From assembly GCA_009746045.1 (NCBI GenBank), contig RPFO01000165.1, positions 60,001-124,000 of the forward strand: a DNA stretch of 64,000 nt. The letters are read 5' to 3'. This document shows, piece by piece, positions 9,050-19,809 of this stretch. This DNA comes from Mesostigma viride. Its lineage: Eukaryota > Streptophyta > Mesostigmatophyceae > Mesostigmatales > Mesostigmataceae. Position 1 is the stretch's first letter; each line of letters begins with the position of its first letter. Both the position numbers and the translations under genes were made by a program. The notes below the pieces were generated by a model that was not told the origin of the DNA, searched no databases, and saw only the letters and a program-made list of their open reading frames with translations.

Positions 9050-10447
9050 CCCCCCTTGCACGTTGCCAGTGCAGGGTCCAATGAACGTCAAGTCCCCCCT
9101 CAACTAGGGTAGGGCTTGCCGGGTACAACATACCCCAGCAACCCCCCTTACCCGGGAAGCCCCTCCCAAGGAACCATCCAGCAACAAATTCACTGGAAAA
9201 ATGCCATCCTGGTCAGAACAACAAAGGTGCTACATGCCTGTGTCTCTTCCAAAATACATCCAGGCGTCCCTAGAGGTATAAACTGACAGCCCCAGCGTCC
9301 CAGGTCTGATGCAGAAACACAGCAATAAGTCACAACAACTACACTTGCCAGGAATAGCACACCTGGGCAAACACTGCCCCATCAGGCTACCAATAGCCCT
9401 AAAATGGACCACCACGGTCCCAAGGCCTCCACGGCCCCACGCTGGCACGCCGTCGTGCCAACAAACTCCCGGGAGTGATCAGGTCCCGAGCATGGAAAGT
9501 CAACCAAGAACTTCCCCCAGAGCGCTCCCATAACAGGTTGGACTGATCCCAACCTCCAGACTGGCCAAAACACTAGGCTGCACATGCTAGTTTGCCTCGT
9601 CCATTCAAAAACACAGCTGACCACCAAGTTTGCATGCAAAGCAGGCGCGTATACATCCCAAAGTAGGTCAATACAGACCACAGGCCACGTTAGGCCCCAC
9701 AAATGTCGTCGCGAGCCAGTCTCATGCCACCCCCCCCCCCCAAGAAATAAGTGGGGGCAAATATTTTTGTCAGCTTTAAAATGTCACAAGCTCCCTTGGC
9801 TTAGAGCTTCTAAAATAACATGCAGCTCACTGGTACTCCTGACCAGCTTCAAAATCAAAAACCCACTGGCATAGCCAGCTTCAAAAGAGAGGCCATGCTG
9901 GCACTCCTGGCCAACATCTTCATCGCCAACAAAAAGCCGGCAGGCAGGCAGTCCTCGTCGACAAAAAATGCTGGAAATTCCGCAGGCTGCGCCACCAAAA
10001 ATGGCGACAATCCGTTGCGCTGGTTGCTCGCAAAATTCCAGCCGACGTCCGCTCCGAGCCACATGTTGATGCGCAGGTCACTGGTACAGAAAAAGAGAAA
10101 AAAGTCTGCACCCAGCTGGAACCAGAGCCTTGACCTCGCCATGCGGGGCTCAACGCCAGGCGGCGCCAGCCCACAGCAAACCCGAAACATGAAAGTTCCG
10201 CTGGCTTTGACACATATAACAACTCGCCTGCGTGGCTGCGCTGGCCCAGGCCTGTCGACCCATGAAATTTCTGCCCGTTCCGCCGAACTTCAAATTCAAA
10301 ATGCTGCGACGTATGAATCCTCACGACATTGCTCACGAAATTACGTAACAACGCTGCCGCCATCAATTATATGCGCCGGCAGGGTAAAATGGCTTCATCA
10401 TGGTCACAAGAATGTCGTTCAAAGTCGTCTCAAAGGTGGGGAACTTT

Positions 10448-10461
10448 CCCTCCCGATACCA
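10448..10461 (-). promoter_or_regulatory. Primer-binding site of the small LTR element
   Basis: Immediately inside the 5' LTR (minus strand) lies TGGTATCGGGAGGG. Its first seven bases equal the usual complement of the initiator Met tRNA 3' end. It fixes the element's orientation as minus. Confidence 0.65.
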
Positions 10462-11060
10462 TGTCAAAAATCCTAATAATGCGTCAACGAATGAGCTCAA
10501 ATGTTGCGGCACAACTCATTTCATTAATACAATAAAAGACGCATATATAGAATTTAAGGACCGTGACCGGTGTCCATTGCCAAGCCACAAGGCAACTGGC
10601 CCACCATCAGGTAACGTGAAAAGGTGCACGCCGACCTCTTAAACAATGTCCAATGTCGGCTGCACACATTATCCCTACGTTAACTTAACACATAAAGTGT
10701 CTCGACTTGAACAACTGGCACACAAAATCCACTAGGCAATGATGCGAATATTCGGCACCAATATTTGACCCCACTATTGCGCGGCGCTAGGAGTTAGCCA
10801 CCGCCAAATGGCACGAGATACTCACGCCCTACAAGTCGTACCATGCAACCACAAGGTAGAGCCGAATTAATCCTAACTTCGGCACCTAATATCTTTGTGC
10901 ATACTCAACTGTCCGTCATAAGAAAAGTACCGCCGGAAAGAACACGGCAAGCCCTACTCAGCCCTAATAATATCCTTGGCCAGAAAATACAGAAGATTGG
11001 CCACAACATAACATAGGCTGGCAAACGGGCACATGCAGGGTTTATACTAAAACCCTGACA
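10462..11060 (-). repeat. LTR of the small non-autonomous element (minus-strand 5' copy)
   Basis: This 599-bp repeat of 8460-9049 contains the extra nine bases near 10633. It ends TGACA at 11060 and is followed by the duplicated CCTGG. Confidence 0.88.
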
Positions 11061-12396
11061 CCTGGCTCCTCAACCCAGCTGGGAGGGCCTGGCCCGTCTG
11101 CAGGCCAGATTGCATGTGGCCTTCTTTCCTTGACATGAGCCCAGGACAACCTGTACACGTGCCTTGGATCCTTTTCCAAAGCCACCAGGCAAGATCTGTT
11201 AGCTTCTTCCGCACGAGTGACAACCCCATCCTGCCACTTCCCCCGCTTGCCTGGAATAGATGGTTCCTTCCACATCCTGACCTTCAGCCCCACCTGAGGC
11301 CTCAGCACATTCCAGTTCTTGTCCTTACGTCTCAGCTGGGCAAATAACCTATCTGCCTTCCTAAGACTGGCCTGCACCACGTTCTCAGGCAATAAGCTAT
11401 ACTGCAGGGCCAGGGGAGAGACAGCCACACCATCAAAGTAATATAGTTAACCCTGTGGTTCAGCTGCTCTTCTATCCCCTTACACCAGGCTGCCCTCTCT
11501 AAGACAGATGCCACAAGTGGCACTGACTCTGCTGCTAGCACCACTGTCTTCACTTCACCTATGGATCTCTCTACAGCCCCTTGCTGCCCATGACTCTCTC
11601 TGGGGACTACCACCAGCTTACAAGGCAGCTGGTCCTGATGCTTGAGCAAACAGTCAAACTGCAAGTCTGCCTGCACACTCTTGCACACCCCAAAGCCTGG
11701 GACCAGGGCCTTCATACCCAACAACAAGTGGTGCTCCTGCATACCAGGCAGAACGTCTATCAGCCTGTATCTACTGAACCTGTCCACTCCCACCAATATA
11801 TACAAGCCCCTGATATGCTGGATATTATCCATCTGGATGTCGCCACGCTCCCTAGCAGGCTCCCTAGCATGGGACTGAGGTGGGTGAACAGCATTCTCCT
11901 GGCAACCACAGTTCTCAGCAGCAGCCTGGCAAGCCTCCCACAAAGGCTCCCTACCTAGCTTCCAAGCAAAAATTGCTGCCTGCCCAGAATGCCCAAACAT
12001 GTGATGCAACCTATGGCCAGCCTCAGCATAGCTCAGCACTCTCTCAGTACTGACCTGGCGAGACGTCTGAACCGTGTGTGGGGACACATGATCCACTCCT
12101 GAGGTTCCAGGGCTTCCCTGCAGGCCATCCTGACGCCCCAAGTCAGGCCCTGCACCCTGGACCGCTCCAGGCCCTTCCAGCAAGGTCCCTTGGCCCTCCA
12201 GGCCAGCACCTGCTGGAGACCCACCACCTGCATGAGGCATAGGGAATTCAGCTGCAGCATTGTTATTGCAATCCAGTGGAAGAACAACATCTTTACACCC
12301 TTGGTGCTGCACAAGGGGCACACCCCCGTCCTTATGTACATCCAGCACACCTTCCCCAAGGGGTGATTGACTATTTACAGGGGATGATGTAGCTAG
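11061..12396 (-). pseudogene. Element B pol, N-terminal part: integrase
   Basis: The frame is open from directly after the gag stop (12397-12399) and needs no separate start; a GTG at 12348 is the first start-like codon. After a variable linker come the HHCC finger (HRLHHMFGH ... CGCQ, with the last cysteine pair poorly kept) and catalytic blocks QMDNIQ, VQADLQFD and QGAVERS, a canonical D-D-E. A one-base shift near 11430 moves the frame; the C-terminal domain (GKRGKWQDGVV to SWAHVKERR) continues to the insertion point at 11060. The order gag-integrase with no protease between them matches element A. Confidence 0.85.
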
Positions 12397-12399
12397 TCA
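12397..12399 (-). promoter_or_regulatory. In-frame UGA between gag and pol of element B: candidate readthrough stop
   Basis: The zinc-knuckle frame of gag meets TGA at this codon. The same frame then stays open without interruption into the integrase. The context is TGACTAG, the classical UGA-CUAG readthrough context. The related element C has TGA followed by CTT at the homologous place, and the residues after the stop (VNSQ and following) are conserved between the two, which suggests they are translated. Confidence 0.6.
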
Positions 12400-13748
12400 C
12401 TGCTGCCCAGACTGGCCCCCTGCCCCAGCAGGCTTGGCCTTCCTGTCAGGGCACTCACGACGCCAGTGACCTTCCTTGCCACATACAAAACACGCTCCAC
12501 CCTTCTTCCCAGACCCAGCCCCACCCTTGCCAGGCTTTCCCTGGCCTCCCTGAGACTGCCCACCCTGCTTGCCCTGGTTGCCTTGAGCTTGGCCCTTGCC
12601 TTGCCCTTGGCCACCCTTACCCTGCTGACCACCAGCTTGCTGGCCCCAACCCCTCCTTGGGAACCTGCACCCTTGCCACCCTGAGCCCCCTGCCTCTGGC
12701 GCCTGAAGCGCTTACGCTTGTTGGGCCTTGCCCCATCACGGGCTGGGTACCCGGGGACATCACCTTGGCCCTGCACAGCGGAGGTGGCATTGCTGCCATG
12801 GGACTGGATAGCCTTGCAGGCAGGATCTGGCTTCCTTATGCTGAGGATTACAAGCTCCAGAGCACGCAAGGAGCCATCAGTCTGGTTAAGAAACATGCGG
12901 GCACCGTTCCTCCCATCCACACTCAGACCCATACGGTCCAGGAAATAGTCTGCCAAGGCCCTATCTGTGACCAGGAAGCCATACTTGGCCCCCTTGTCCC
13001 TGATACGGTTGAGCCTAGCCCATTCCTCTGCCACAGGACCCACTATCTCAAAGGTGTCATACTGATGCTTATAGTAGTTGGTGAGGTTGAGAACCTTGTC
13101 AGAGAACTCCTCCCTCAACCCATCCAGGAACTGTGCCCAGGTTAGCTTATCCTTGACACCAGTCCTAGCCTTTTCCCTGACACGCTCTGACGAGTCCCTG
13201 TTGCACGTGGACGAGTGAAACACTTGCACTAGGTTGACAGTGGGGTCCACGGAGAACACAACCAGCTCCATGTCCTCTAGCCACTTGTCTAAAGCTTCCT
13301 GTGCTAGTGGTGGGTTAAGAGGCTTTTGTCCATTCATAACAGTGACTGCACTCATGTGAGGCCTCGACCCTGGCATCGCCTTTACTGGCTCCACCACAGC
13401 GGGTGTCACAACAACAACACCAGTTGGTCCAGCAGGCACAGGGGAGGGCACATCCACATGAAGCCTCTTACCATTGCCGTCAGCGGAGGTGTCCCTCTTA
13501 CGCTTCTCCACGGCTGGTTGCCCATTCGCCACCGTTATTGCGTCAGATGGCCCTGTCGCCCGCACCTTGCGCGCCTCCTCCACCGAGTCCTCGTGTCGCC
13601 TCTTGCTCCCTGGTCTCTTTCCCCCATCGCCGTCGCTGGCTGGGATCGCCTCTCCCACCAGCTGCTCCTTGTCCTTCCTAGGCTCCTGGCTTTCCCCAGC
13701 CGGTGCCTCCTCGCCCTTGTCGCCGTCTCCCTGTTTGCCACGAGGCAT
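12400..13748 (-). pseudogene. Element B gag
   Basis: The start chosen is the ATG at 13748 (MPRGKQ), because the 19 upstream residues of the open frame read hydrophobic and unlike gag. A basic, charged N-terminus leads into a helical core from about residue 140 (ALDKWLEDMEL, DKVLNLTNYYKH, DRMGLSVDGRN) that element C shares almost line for line. A Gly/Gln/Lys-rich stretch follows. The CCHC knuckle (CFVCGKEGHWRREC, around 12440-12480) is in another frame from the core, so at least one indel occurred in the Gly-rich stretch. In C the equivalent shift is different, so these look like decay and not programmed shifts. Confidence 0.8.
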
Positions 13749-13801
13749 TATATACAAGTGGGGACACAACAATAAAGGCGAAGGAAAAAGGAAGAACTGA
13801 C

Positions 13802-14988
13802 TCAAGCGCTGGTGTTGCTGGAAGATGCCGTGGGCACCGTCCCAGCTACTGACTCAGCACCTGCTTGGTTCGCTGCCTCCAGCTCTCGCTCTTGAGCAGT
13901 GGCTGCGATGGGCGTCTCTGGCCGCTCCTCGTCGCTGCCAGCGGCGTCCTCCCCGTCGGCGTAGGGTCCTAGCACTCTGCTAACGGGTCGCCCGTCTGCA
14001 GATTTCTCCACTGGGATCCGGGGCTCGCTCCCACTCTTGCGATCCCACTCAAGTTTCTCACCCACCGCGTCCCACCACCCCGCTTGTCGTTGCAGGCCCC
14101 ACGACCACCGTAGTCGTGTTCGGGCTCTTGCGGGACGTGCAGCTCAGCACGACGTCGTGCAGCGTACCCTTCTACGGTACCGTCGCCCTCGTCTATCTGC
14201 TGAGATGAACGTTCGATGATCCCCTCTGGTTGATCAACGAACTGGTAATGGAAGTCTTCTGGCGTTACCTCTCGACCCGTGATTACCTCGACCACTGGAT
14301 CGTGAGCTTCTGGTTCCGCCGCCCGCGGTGTGTCGAGTGTTGACCAAATCCCAAATGGCCGTGTGGTTATAACCCACCGATCGGCGTTGCCTCGTGACTC
14401 CTGCAAAAGAATGTTCACAAGGTGTTCGCACGTCTGGGAAACCACCTCTGCCGTCGACCAGGGGTTGTCGACCTCGCGCGCCTGCGCTTGTCTGATCACG
14501 TCCGGGACCTCAACTCCCGCGCCCAGCACAGAAGTCGCTACCTGATGGTTGAACAGCCGCGCTGCCCCCAATCCAATGGCCACTATCTGGCCCAGTGCCT
14601 CCCGCGCCAAATCCAGCTGCTGCACGGTCACGTGCCCGCCCTGGTGAGCCACCTCCAGACCGTAAATCGTCGAGGACAGCTCGTCCCTCAGCGACACAAA
14701 CTTTTCGACGGCTTCTCGCGACAATTCGCCGGGAGCTGCCGATGCCTCAATTTGCATCACAATGGGGTCGCTCGCTGCCGGCCCTGCTGCGGTTCCACAA
14801 ACCGCTACCCAACCTTTCTTCGCCAGCCCTCTCGCCAGGTACGCCGCCTGGACGAAGGTCGATGCGGTGCTCGGATGAGCGTAGGGATGAAAAGGTCGTG
14901 TTCGCTCCGGGGCTCCTACCCGAAGCTGCGGCTGCGAGCTTTGGCTTTGCGAAGGCTCAATGGCCCGCTCCGCCGGCACGTTGGACAT
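13802..14988 (-). CDS. Unknown ORF upstream of element B gag, with one frame change
   Basis: The ATG at 14988 opens about 340 codons; near 14000-14065 the likely coding frame moves into a second ORF that ends at 13802, only about 54 nt before the gag ATG on the same strand. Composition looks like real protein: an Ala-rich helical segment (residues about 60-160), then an acidic Pro/Glu-rich tail. No domain was recognised. It could be an extra ORF of element B, which would be unusual for a copia-like element, or a host gene into whose neighbourhood B inserted. The frame change may be an indel or a short intron. Confidence 0.45.
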
Positions 14989-15066
14989 GAAGATGGAAAG
15001 GAGACAATAATACGAGTTAGAAAGAGCTCCCAACGTATGTGAGCTCCTGGTCTTTCACAGCACGGC

Positions 15067-15303
15067 TTAGCCAATGTTGCAAGGCAGCAACCTTAAATCT
15101 ATGCACCAGGCCACGACCGCAGTGGGCACTTCCACGACCAAGGTGGCACCCACGGTTCGTGCTTTCTGAGATAGCTGGTCATCCCCCATGACCAAGCTAT
15201 ATCCTTTGCGTTGTTCCTCGTTCCCATCGGCGTGACGAGGCACGTGCAGGCGTGCAAGCAAATCCACAACGTCCACTGGCATCAGTGCAGAGCCAGGACG
15301 CAC
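15067..15303 (-). CDS. Short ORF of unknown function
   Basis: Seventy-eight codons, minus strand, ending 78 nt before the previous ORF. The composition is protein-like (MPVDVVDLLARLH, a Val/Ala-rich C-terminus) and it may be a 5' exon of the ORF at 14988-13802. The frames do not connect without splicing, and no family was recognised. Confidence 0.25.
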   Translation of the reverse strand: MRPGSALMPVDVVDLLARLHVPRHADGNEEQRKGYSLVMGDDQLSQKARTVGATLVVEVPTAVVAWCIDLRLLPCNIG

Positions 15304-15680
15304 TGGATTTGCCTAGACTCTGCAACCTAGGAAGTACAGGACCTGTCACAGGCCTGCAAGGTCTAGTATCCTTGCAGCCCTGTGCCAGTTCCAGTACCCC
15401 ACCAGTCACAGGCTGCTGCTCCTCCTGGACTACGTGGACCACAGTCACGTGATAGACAGGCTAAGCCTGTGCAGGGACGTCCTGCCACGTGTCCTGTCCA
15501 CTGTACCAGAGGACTGCACCCTAGTCGGCCACGGATGGCTAGGACTTCGGGACTTCATATCTTTCTTGTCCCTTGTCTGTTTCAGGCGGTCAGCACGGCG
15601 TTGGAAAGGTCTTTCCAAACTGCATCCACTTAGCATATTGGTTGCCCAAAATGCTAACTAGTGATGCTCGCGCGTTGCCA

Positions 15681-16656
15681 GGAACTAGGCCCCACATGAG
15701 TGCTGTAGCCGTGATGAACGGCCAGAACTAGCCTCTGAAGCCACCTGTGAGTCAGGAGGAGTTAGACAAGTGGTTAGAGGATATGGAGCTAGTCACCTAC
15801 TCCGTAGATCCCACTGTCAATCTCGTCCAGGTGTTCCATGCTTTCTCAGTGAATAGGGATTCCTCTGAGCGTGTGAGGGACAAAGCCAGGTCTGCAGTGA
15901 AGGATAAGCTCTCTTGGGAGCAGTTTCTCTTGGGCCTGCGTCAGGAGTTTTCTGACAAAGTCCTCAACCTCACTAATCACTACAAGCTGGCCTATGATAC
16001 GTTTGAGATCAGGGGCACCATAGCTGAGGAATGGCAGAGGCTCCTTCGCATTGTGGAGAAGGGGTCTAGCCAGGGCTTCAAGATCCCCATCAGGGCTGTG
16101 GTGGATTATTTCATGGATCGTATGGGGCTCAGTGTGGATGGTCACAATGCAGCTAGGCTGTTTGCAGATCAGACAGATGGGTCGCTGGCTGCCTTAGAGA
16201 GGGTAGTCTTGAGCATTCGCCCATCTACCCCTGCTAATGTAAAACCATTCAAACCTCAGGTGCTTCAGCCTCCGCTAGCCAGGTGCAGGGGGATGCCCCA
16301 GGGCAGGCAGCCCAGGGAGGTCCTCATCCTAGCAGGCGTCAGAGGGCTGGGAGGCGCAGGGGGGGTGGAAACCAAGGTGGCAAGGGCCAGCAGCAAGGGG
16401 CTCAGAACAAGGGTCAGAAGCAGGCTGGTGGTCACCAAGGGGGACAGCAGGGGGGAGGTAGCCAAGGGCAAGGCAAGAGCCAGGGCCACTAGGCAACCAG
16501 AATAAGCCAGGCAACCCGAACCAGGGGGGTCAGAGGAAGGCCCAGGCTGGGAAGGATGATAAGTGCTTTGGCTGTGGTAAGACAGGTCACTGGCGTCGTG
16601 ATTGCCCTGATCTGTCCAATGCTGCAGGAGCAGGTGGTCAGTCCAGGAAGCCGTGA
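15681..16656 (+). pseudogene. Element C gag, 5'-truncated and frameshifted
   Basis: This is homologous to the core of element B gag: GTRPHMSAV, LDKWLEDMEL, DKVLNLTNHYK, DRMGLSVDGHN. An in-frame stop at about 15728 lies before the core. The frame then moves twice through the Gly/Gln-rich segment (16280-16500). The CCHC knuckle CFGCGKTGHWRRDC starts at 16564. It ends at TGA 16654-16656, the same place as in element B. Nothing upstream of about 15,680 matches B, so the copy is truncated. Confidence 0.8.
16654..16656 (+). promoter_or_regulatory. In-frame UGA between gag and pol of element C
   Basis: TGA CTT separates the zinc-knuckle frame from a pol frame in the same phase that is open for another 355 codons. 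It is homologous in position to the TGA CTA of element B. Confidence 0.55.
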
Positions 16657-17525
16657 CTTAGTGCAGTGCCCCATGTAAATAGTCAGCCACCCCAGGTGGG
16701 GCAGGTGGCACTTGTAAATATGGATGATAGGGGTGCACCTCCTGTTCAGCAGCAGGGGGTTGGGAATACTGATGGGCTTGTTCTTCCACATGATTGCAAG
16801 GTCGCTGCTGCAGCAGTGCAATTCCCTGGGCCTGTGGCAGGTACAGGGTCTTCAGTGAGTGTTGGCTCTGGGAGTCAAGCAGCTCAGCTGGAAAGTCCTG
16901 CTGGCGCCGAGGGAACCACTGTTGGCTCTGGGAGTCAAGCTGTGGAGGTCCCTGGTTCCAAGGAGCAGGAGGTGGGTCGTGCGGTCCCGCGCACACAGCC
17001 AGGTCCTAGTTCCTCCTTATGCAGTGAGACTGCTAGGGGGTTGAGCTACTATGCAGCCGCTGGGCATACTCTACACCATGTATTTGGGCACTCTAAACAG
17101 GCAGAAATGTTTGCTTGGAAGCTAGGTAAGCAGCCTCTGTTGGAGGCCTGCACTGCAGCTGCTGAGAACTGTATCTGTCAGGAGAATCAGATTCACCCAC
17201 CACGGTCCCGCGCTAGAGAGCCTGCTAGAGAGCGGGGAGATATCCAAGTAGATATACAGCACATTCGTGGTTTGTATCTGTTGGTGGGGGTGGATAGGTT
17301 CAGCCGGTATAGGCTGTTGACCATCCTGCCTGGCATGGATGAGCATCACTTGTTGTTGGGTCTCCAGTCTTTGTTGCCATGCTTTGGGGTGTACACCTTG
17401 GTGCAAGCTGACTTGCAGTTTGACTGCTTGAGAAAGCATGCTGATCAGCTTCCGTGTAAGCTGGTAGTGGTCCCTAGAGAGAGTCATGGGCAGCAGGGGG
17501 CTGTAGAGAGATCTATCCGTGAGGT
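16657..17525 (+). pseudogene. Element C integrase, cut off after the catalytic Glu
   Basis: The frame continues from the gag stop. A linker with a duplicated SVGSGSQA-type phrase (two copies of a 60-bp segment at 16859-16880 and 16919-16940) precedes HTLHHVFGH, then REPARERGDIQVDIQH, VQADLQFDC and GAVERS. Homology to B stops at about 17,525, where the LINE sequence begins; the open frame runs on by chance to 17721. Confidence 0.82.
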
Positions 17526-19680
17526 AAATCGTCTTCAGGCCCCTGCGCGCCGCCGCCCCCGGCCCCTCCCTGATTGGACCTGCTTACGCCCCGTCCGTGG
17601 GCGCCGGGAAAAGTGGTCAGAGGATGACATACGCCGCGATGCAATCAGGTCTGCCTTCGTGGACGCGCAACCTTTGATGTACCTGGATGCAGATCGCGGT
17701 GTAGATCTCACGCCACCCTAAGAACTGTTCATGCGATCGGTGGAGCTTGGCTCTAAGCTTCTCCCCGAGCAACCCCGCGCCCGACCAGCCCCGCTCTACC
17801 TGCGCGACGCCCGGGTGGTCGGTCGCCGCCCGGCTGGCGCTAGCGCAGGCCCGCCGCCGCGGGGAGGACCTGTACCCGTACCAGGAACGGCTTACTCAAG
17901 CATATACTGCCGCACATGCCGAGGAGGTGGAGACACTTGCCGCAGAAATCAATCGCCACACGGCCGCCAACCAGCACAAGGCGGCCTCAGTGGAGCTCTC
18001 TCGACCGTCTCACCGGACGGCGGGAAACGCAACGGGCTGACATCCCGGGCACCCCCAGTGAACGCCTTGAGATTTGGTTCAGCTCCCAGGCCAAACTATC
18101 AGGGGCCCCTGCCAGGCCCGCCCCCCCCGCTTGACCCCGCTGCATGCAGCTGCACGCCCTGCGGCGGCAGCCGAGGCGGCCCCATTGATTGAGCCCCCGC
18201 AGGCGCCCACCAGCGAAACGGACTACCTGGTCCCACCGCTCTCCGGCCCCCTGGTGGACGGCCCCCACAACGAGTGGACTCCCCAGGAATGGGCTGCTGC
18301 CATCTCCACCCTCCGCAATGATGCTGCCATGGGAGTGGACAATATTTCACCGGAGGTGGTTAAGATGCCTGAGCTTGAGCCTTTCCTCCGGGGTGTTTGC
18401 AACCGGATTCTACGAGATGGCCTCCCCCCGCCGACGTATTGGAAGACCGCTGTCCGGGTCATGCTCTACAAGGGCAAGGGGTCCACCGCGGATACCGGCA
18501 ACTACCGCGGCGTATGCCTCCAAAGCTGCGTGCTGAAAGTCTTCATGCGTCTCCTGCTGAGCCGCATGCGCGCCAGCCTCGATCCCTACCTACTAAGGTG
18601 AGTCCCAGATGGGCTTCCGTGTTGGTCGCAATTGTGTTATGGTCACCATTACCGCGCGCCGCCTGATCGAGGACGTGAGCCGCCTGGCCCCCGGCCTCGT
18701 GCCATTGCTATTGATCTTCGTGGATTACACCAAGGCATTCGATACGGTTATATGGGACGCCCTGTGGCTGGTCCTTCACCTGTTCCGTGTCCCATCGTAC
18801 ATCGTTGAGATCATCCGCCAGTTCTATGAAGGGTCCCAAGCCCAGGTCCGTACCGCCGACGGCCTCACTCCGGCGTTCCCCCTGCACACCGGGGTGTGGC
18901 AGGGCTGTGTGCTCTCCCCATATCTATTCATCATTATGGTGGACTATATTATGCGGCGTGCGCAAGCCCGCTTCGCCCGGGTGGAGGGGCGCCCGCCGGG
19001 GATCGAGGTCACGGAGTACGCCAGCTACGGCGGGGTTGACCCACCCTACCGCCTGAGCGATCTGATCTACGTGCTGATGACACGACGCTCGTGGAAACCC
19101 CGGAGTCAGCCCAACTCTGGCTATAGACAGCTTATCACTGGAAGCGCGGGCGGTGGGGCTTATGATCAGCAAGAAAACGGAGGTCATGGCCATCGGCTTC
19201 CCTGCTGGGATAGCCCCACCCACCTTCCTCTTGCTGGACGGCAGCCCCGTCCCCCCGGCGACTCGCTTCAAGCTCCTTGGCAGCTGGCTTCCCTCCACGG
19301 CCGACGACATCAACACCCGCATTGGCCAGGCCTGGGCGGCCCTCCGCCGCCTCAACAGGTTCTGGACCTGCCGCTACCTGAGTGAGCGACGCAATTGTGC
19401 ATTCTGTTCAAGGCCCTTGTCCTCAGCATCCTCCTTTACGGCTGCCAGGCGTGGACCCTGGACCAGGCGCTGAGCCAGCAGCTTGACGGCACAGTCACTA
19501 GAATGCTCCGTCATATCCTCGGCGTCGGCTACCAAGAACGCCGCACCCGGGCCGAGCTCTACTGCGAGCTCCCAGGCTCTTGTCACTCATACCATCCGAC
19601 ACCGCCGCCTCCTCTTTGCCGCAATGCAGAGCATTAACGTGAGGACTCGGCTATGTCTTATCAGCTCACAAGTCCGCCTA
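17526..19680 (+). pseudogene. Decayed LINE (non-LTR retrotransposon) reverse transcriptase
   Basis: Typical LINE blocks occur in order but in several frames. A linker has LTGRRETQRAD and ERLEIWFSS (about 17,970-18,090). The RT follows with NDAAMGVDNISPEVVK, LYKGKGSTADTGNYRGV (to 18,600), then across a stop MGFRVGRN, FVDYTKAFDTVIWDALW and GVWQGCVLSPYLF (18,609-18,950). The catalytic YADD box near 19,065-19,080 is broken by two extra bases (GT) after the Tyr codon. Downstream blocks (FKLLGSWL, INTRIGQAWAALRRLN, LLYGCQAWTLD, RMLRHILGV) are again shifted. No endonuclease was seen. It truncates element C and is 5'-incomplete. Confidence 0.85.
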
Positions 19681-19700
19681 TCTAGGGACGATTCATGTTA

Positions 19701-19809
19701 CAGGCAAACGCAAACGCAAACGCAAACACAAACGCAAACGCAAACGCAAACGCAAACACAAACGCAAACGCAAACGCAAACGCAAACGCAAACGCAAACG
19801 CAAACGCAA
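19701..19809 (+). repeat. (CAAACG)n hexanucleotide array, likely LINE 3' tail
   Basis: About 18 tandem copies of CAAACG with three CAAACA variants directly follow the LINE RT-derived sequence. Some LINE families end in short tandem repeats instead of poly(A), so this may be the 3' end of the element. Confidence 0.8.

Larger units (their letters stand above)
8460..11060 (-). mobile_element. Non-autonomous LTR element (TRIM/LARD-like) inserted in element B
   Basis: Direct repeats of 590 bp (8460-9049) and 599 bp (10462-11060) begin TGTCA and end TGACA. They differ mainly by a 9-bp insertion in the right copy. The target duplication CCTGG is at 8455-8459 and 11061-11065. On the minus strand the base after the upstream LTR starts a primer-binding-site-like TGGTATCGGGAGG (10448-10461), whose first seven bases match those expected for initiator Met tRNA. 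A purine tract (AAGGGGGG, plus 9050-9057) precedes the other LTR. The 1.4-kb interior (9050-10461) has no recognisable protein; its open frames lack any retroelement motif. Confidence 0.88.
1..14988 (-). mobile_element. Element B: old copia-like LTR retrotransposon, partial, with two nested insertions
   Basis: Read on the minus strand, coding blocks occur in the order extra ORF (14988-13802), gag (13748-12400), integrase (12399-11061), protease (8459-8161 continuing at 2003) and RT-RNase H (to 51). The order is interrupted at 11060/8460 by a small LTR element and at 8160/2004 by element A. Each insertion is bracketed by a 5-bp target duplication, and the protein reading resumes across it. The 3' LTR would lie left of the window and no 5' LTR was identified. 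Frameshifts in gag and integrase mark B as inactive. Whether the ORF at 13802-14988 belongs to B is inferred only from its strand and closeness to gag. Confidence 0.8.

Noticed and set aside
9820-10476. 218-codon ORF in the small LTR element
   Set aside because: No retroelement or other motif, on the strand opposite to the primer-site orientation, and it runs into the LTR.
16859-17044. Small plus ORFs overlapping element C integrase linker
   Set aside because: Shadow frames across the duplicated 60-bp linker segment.
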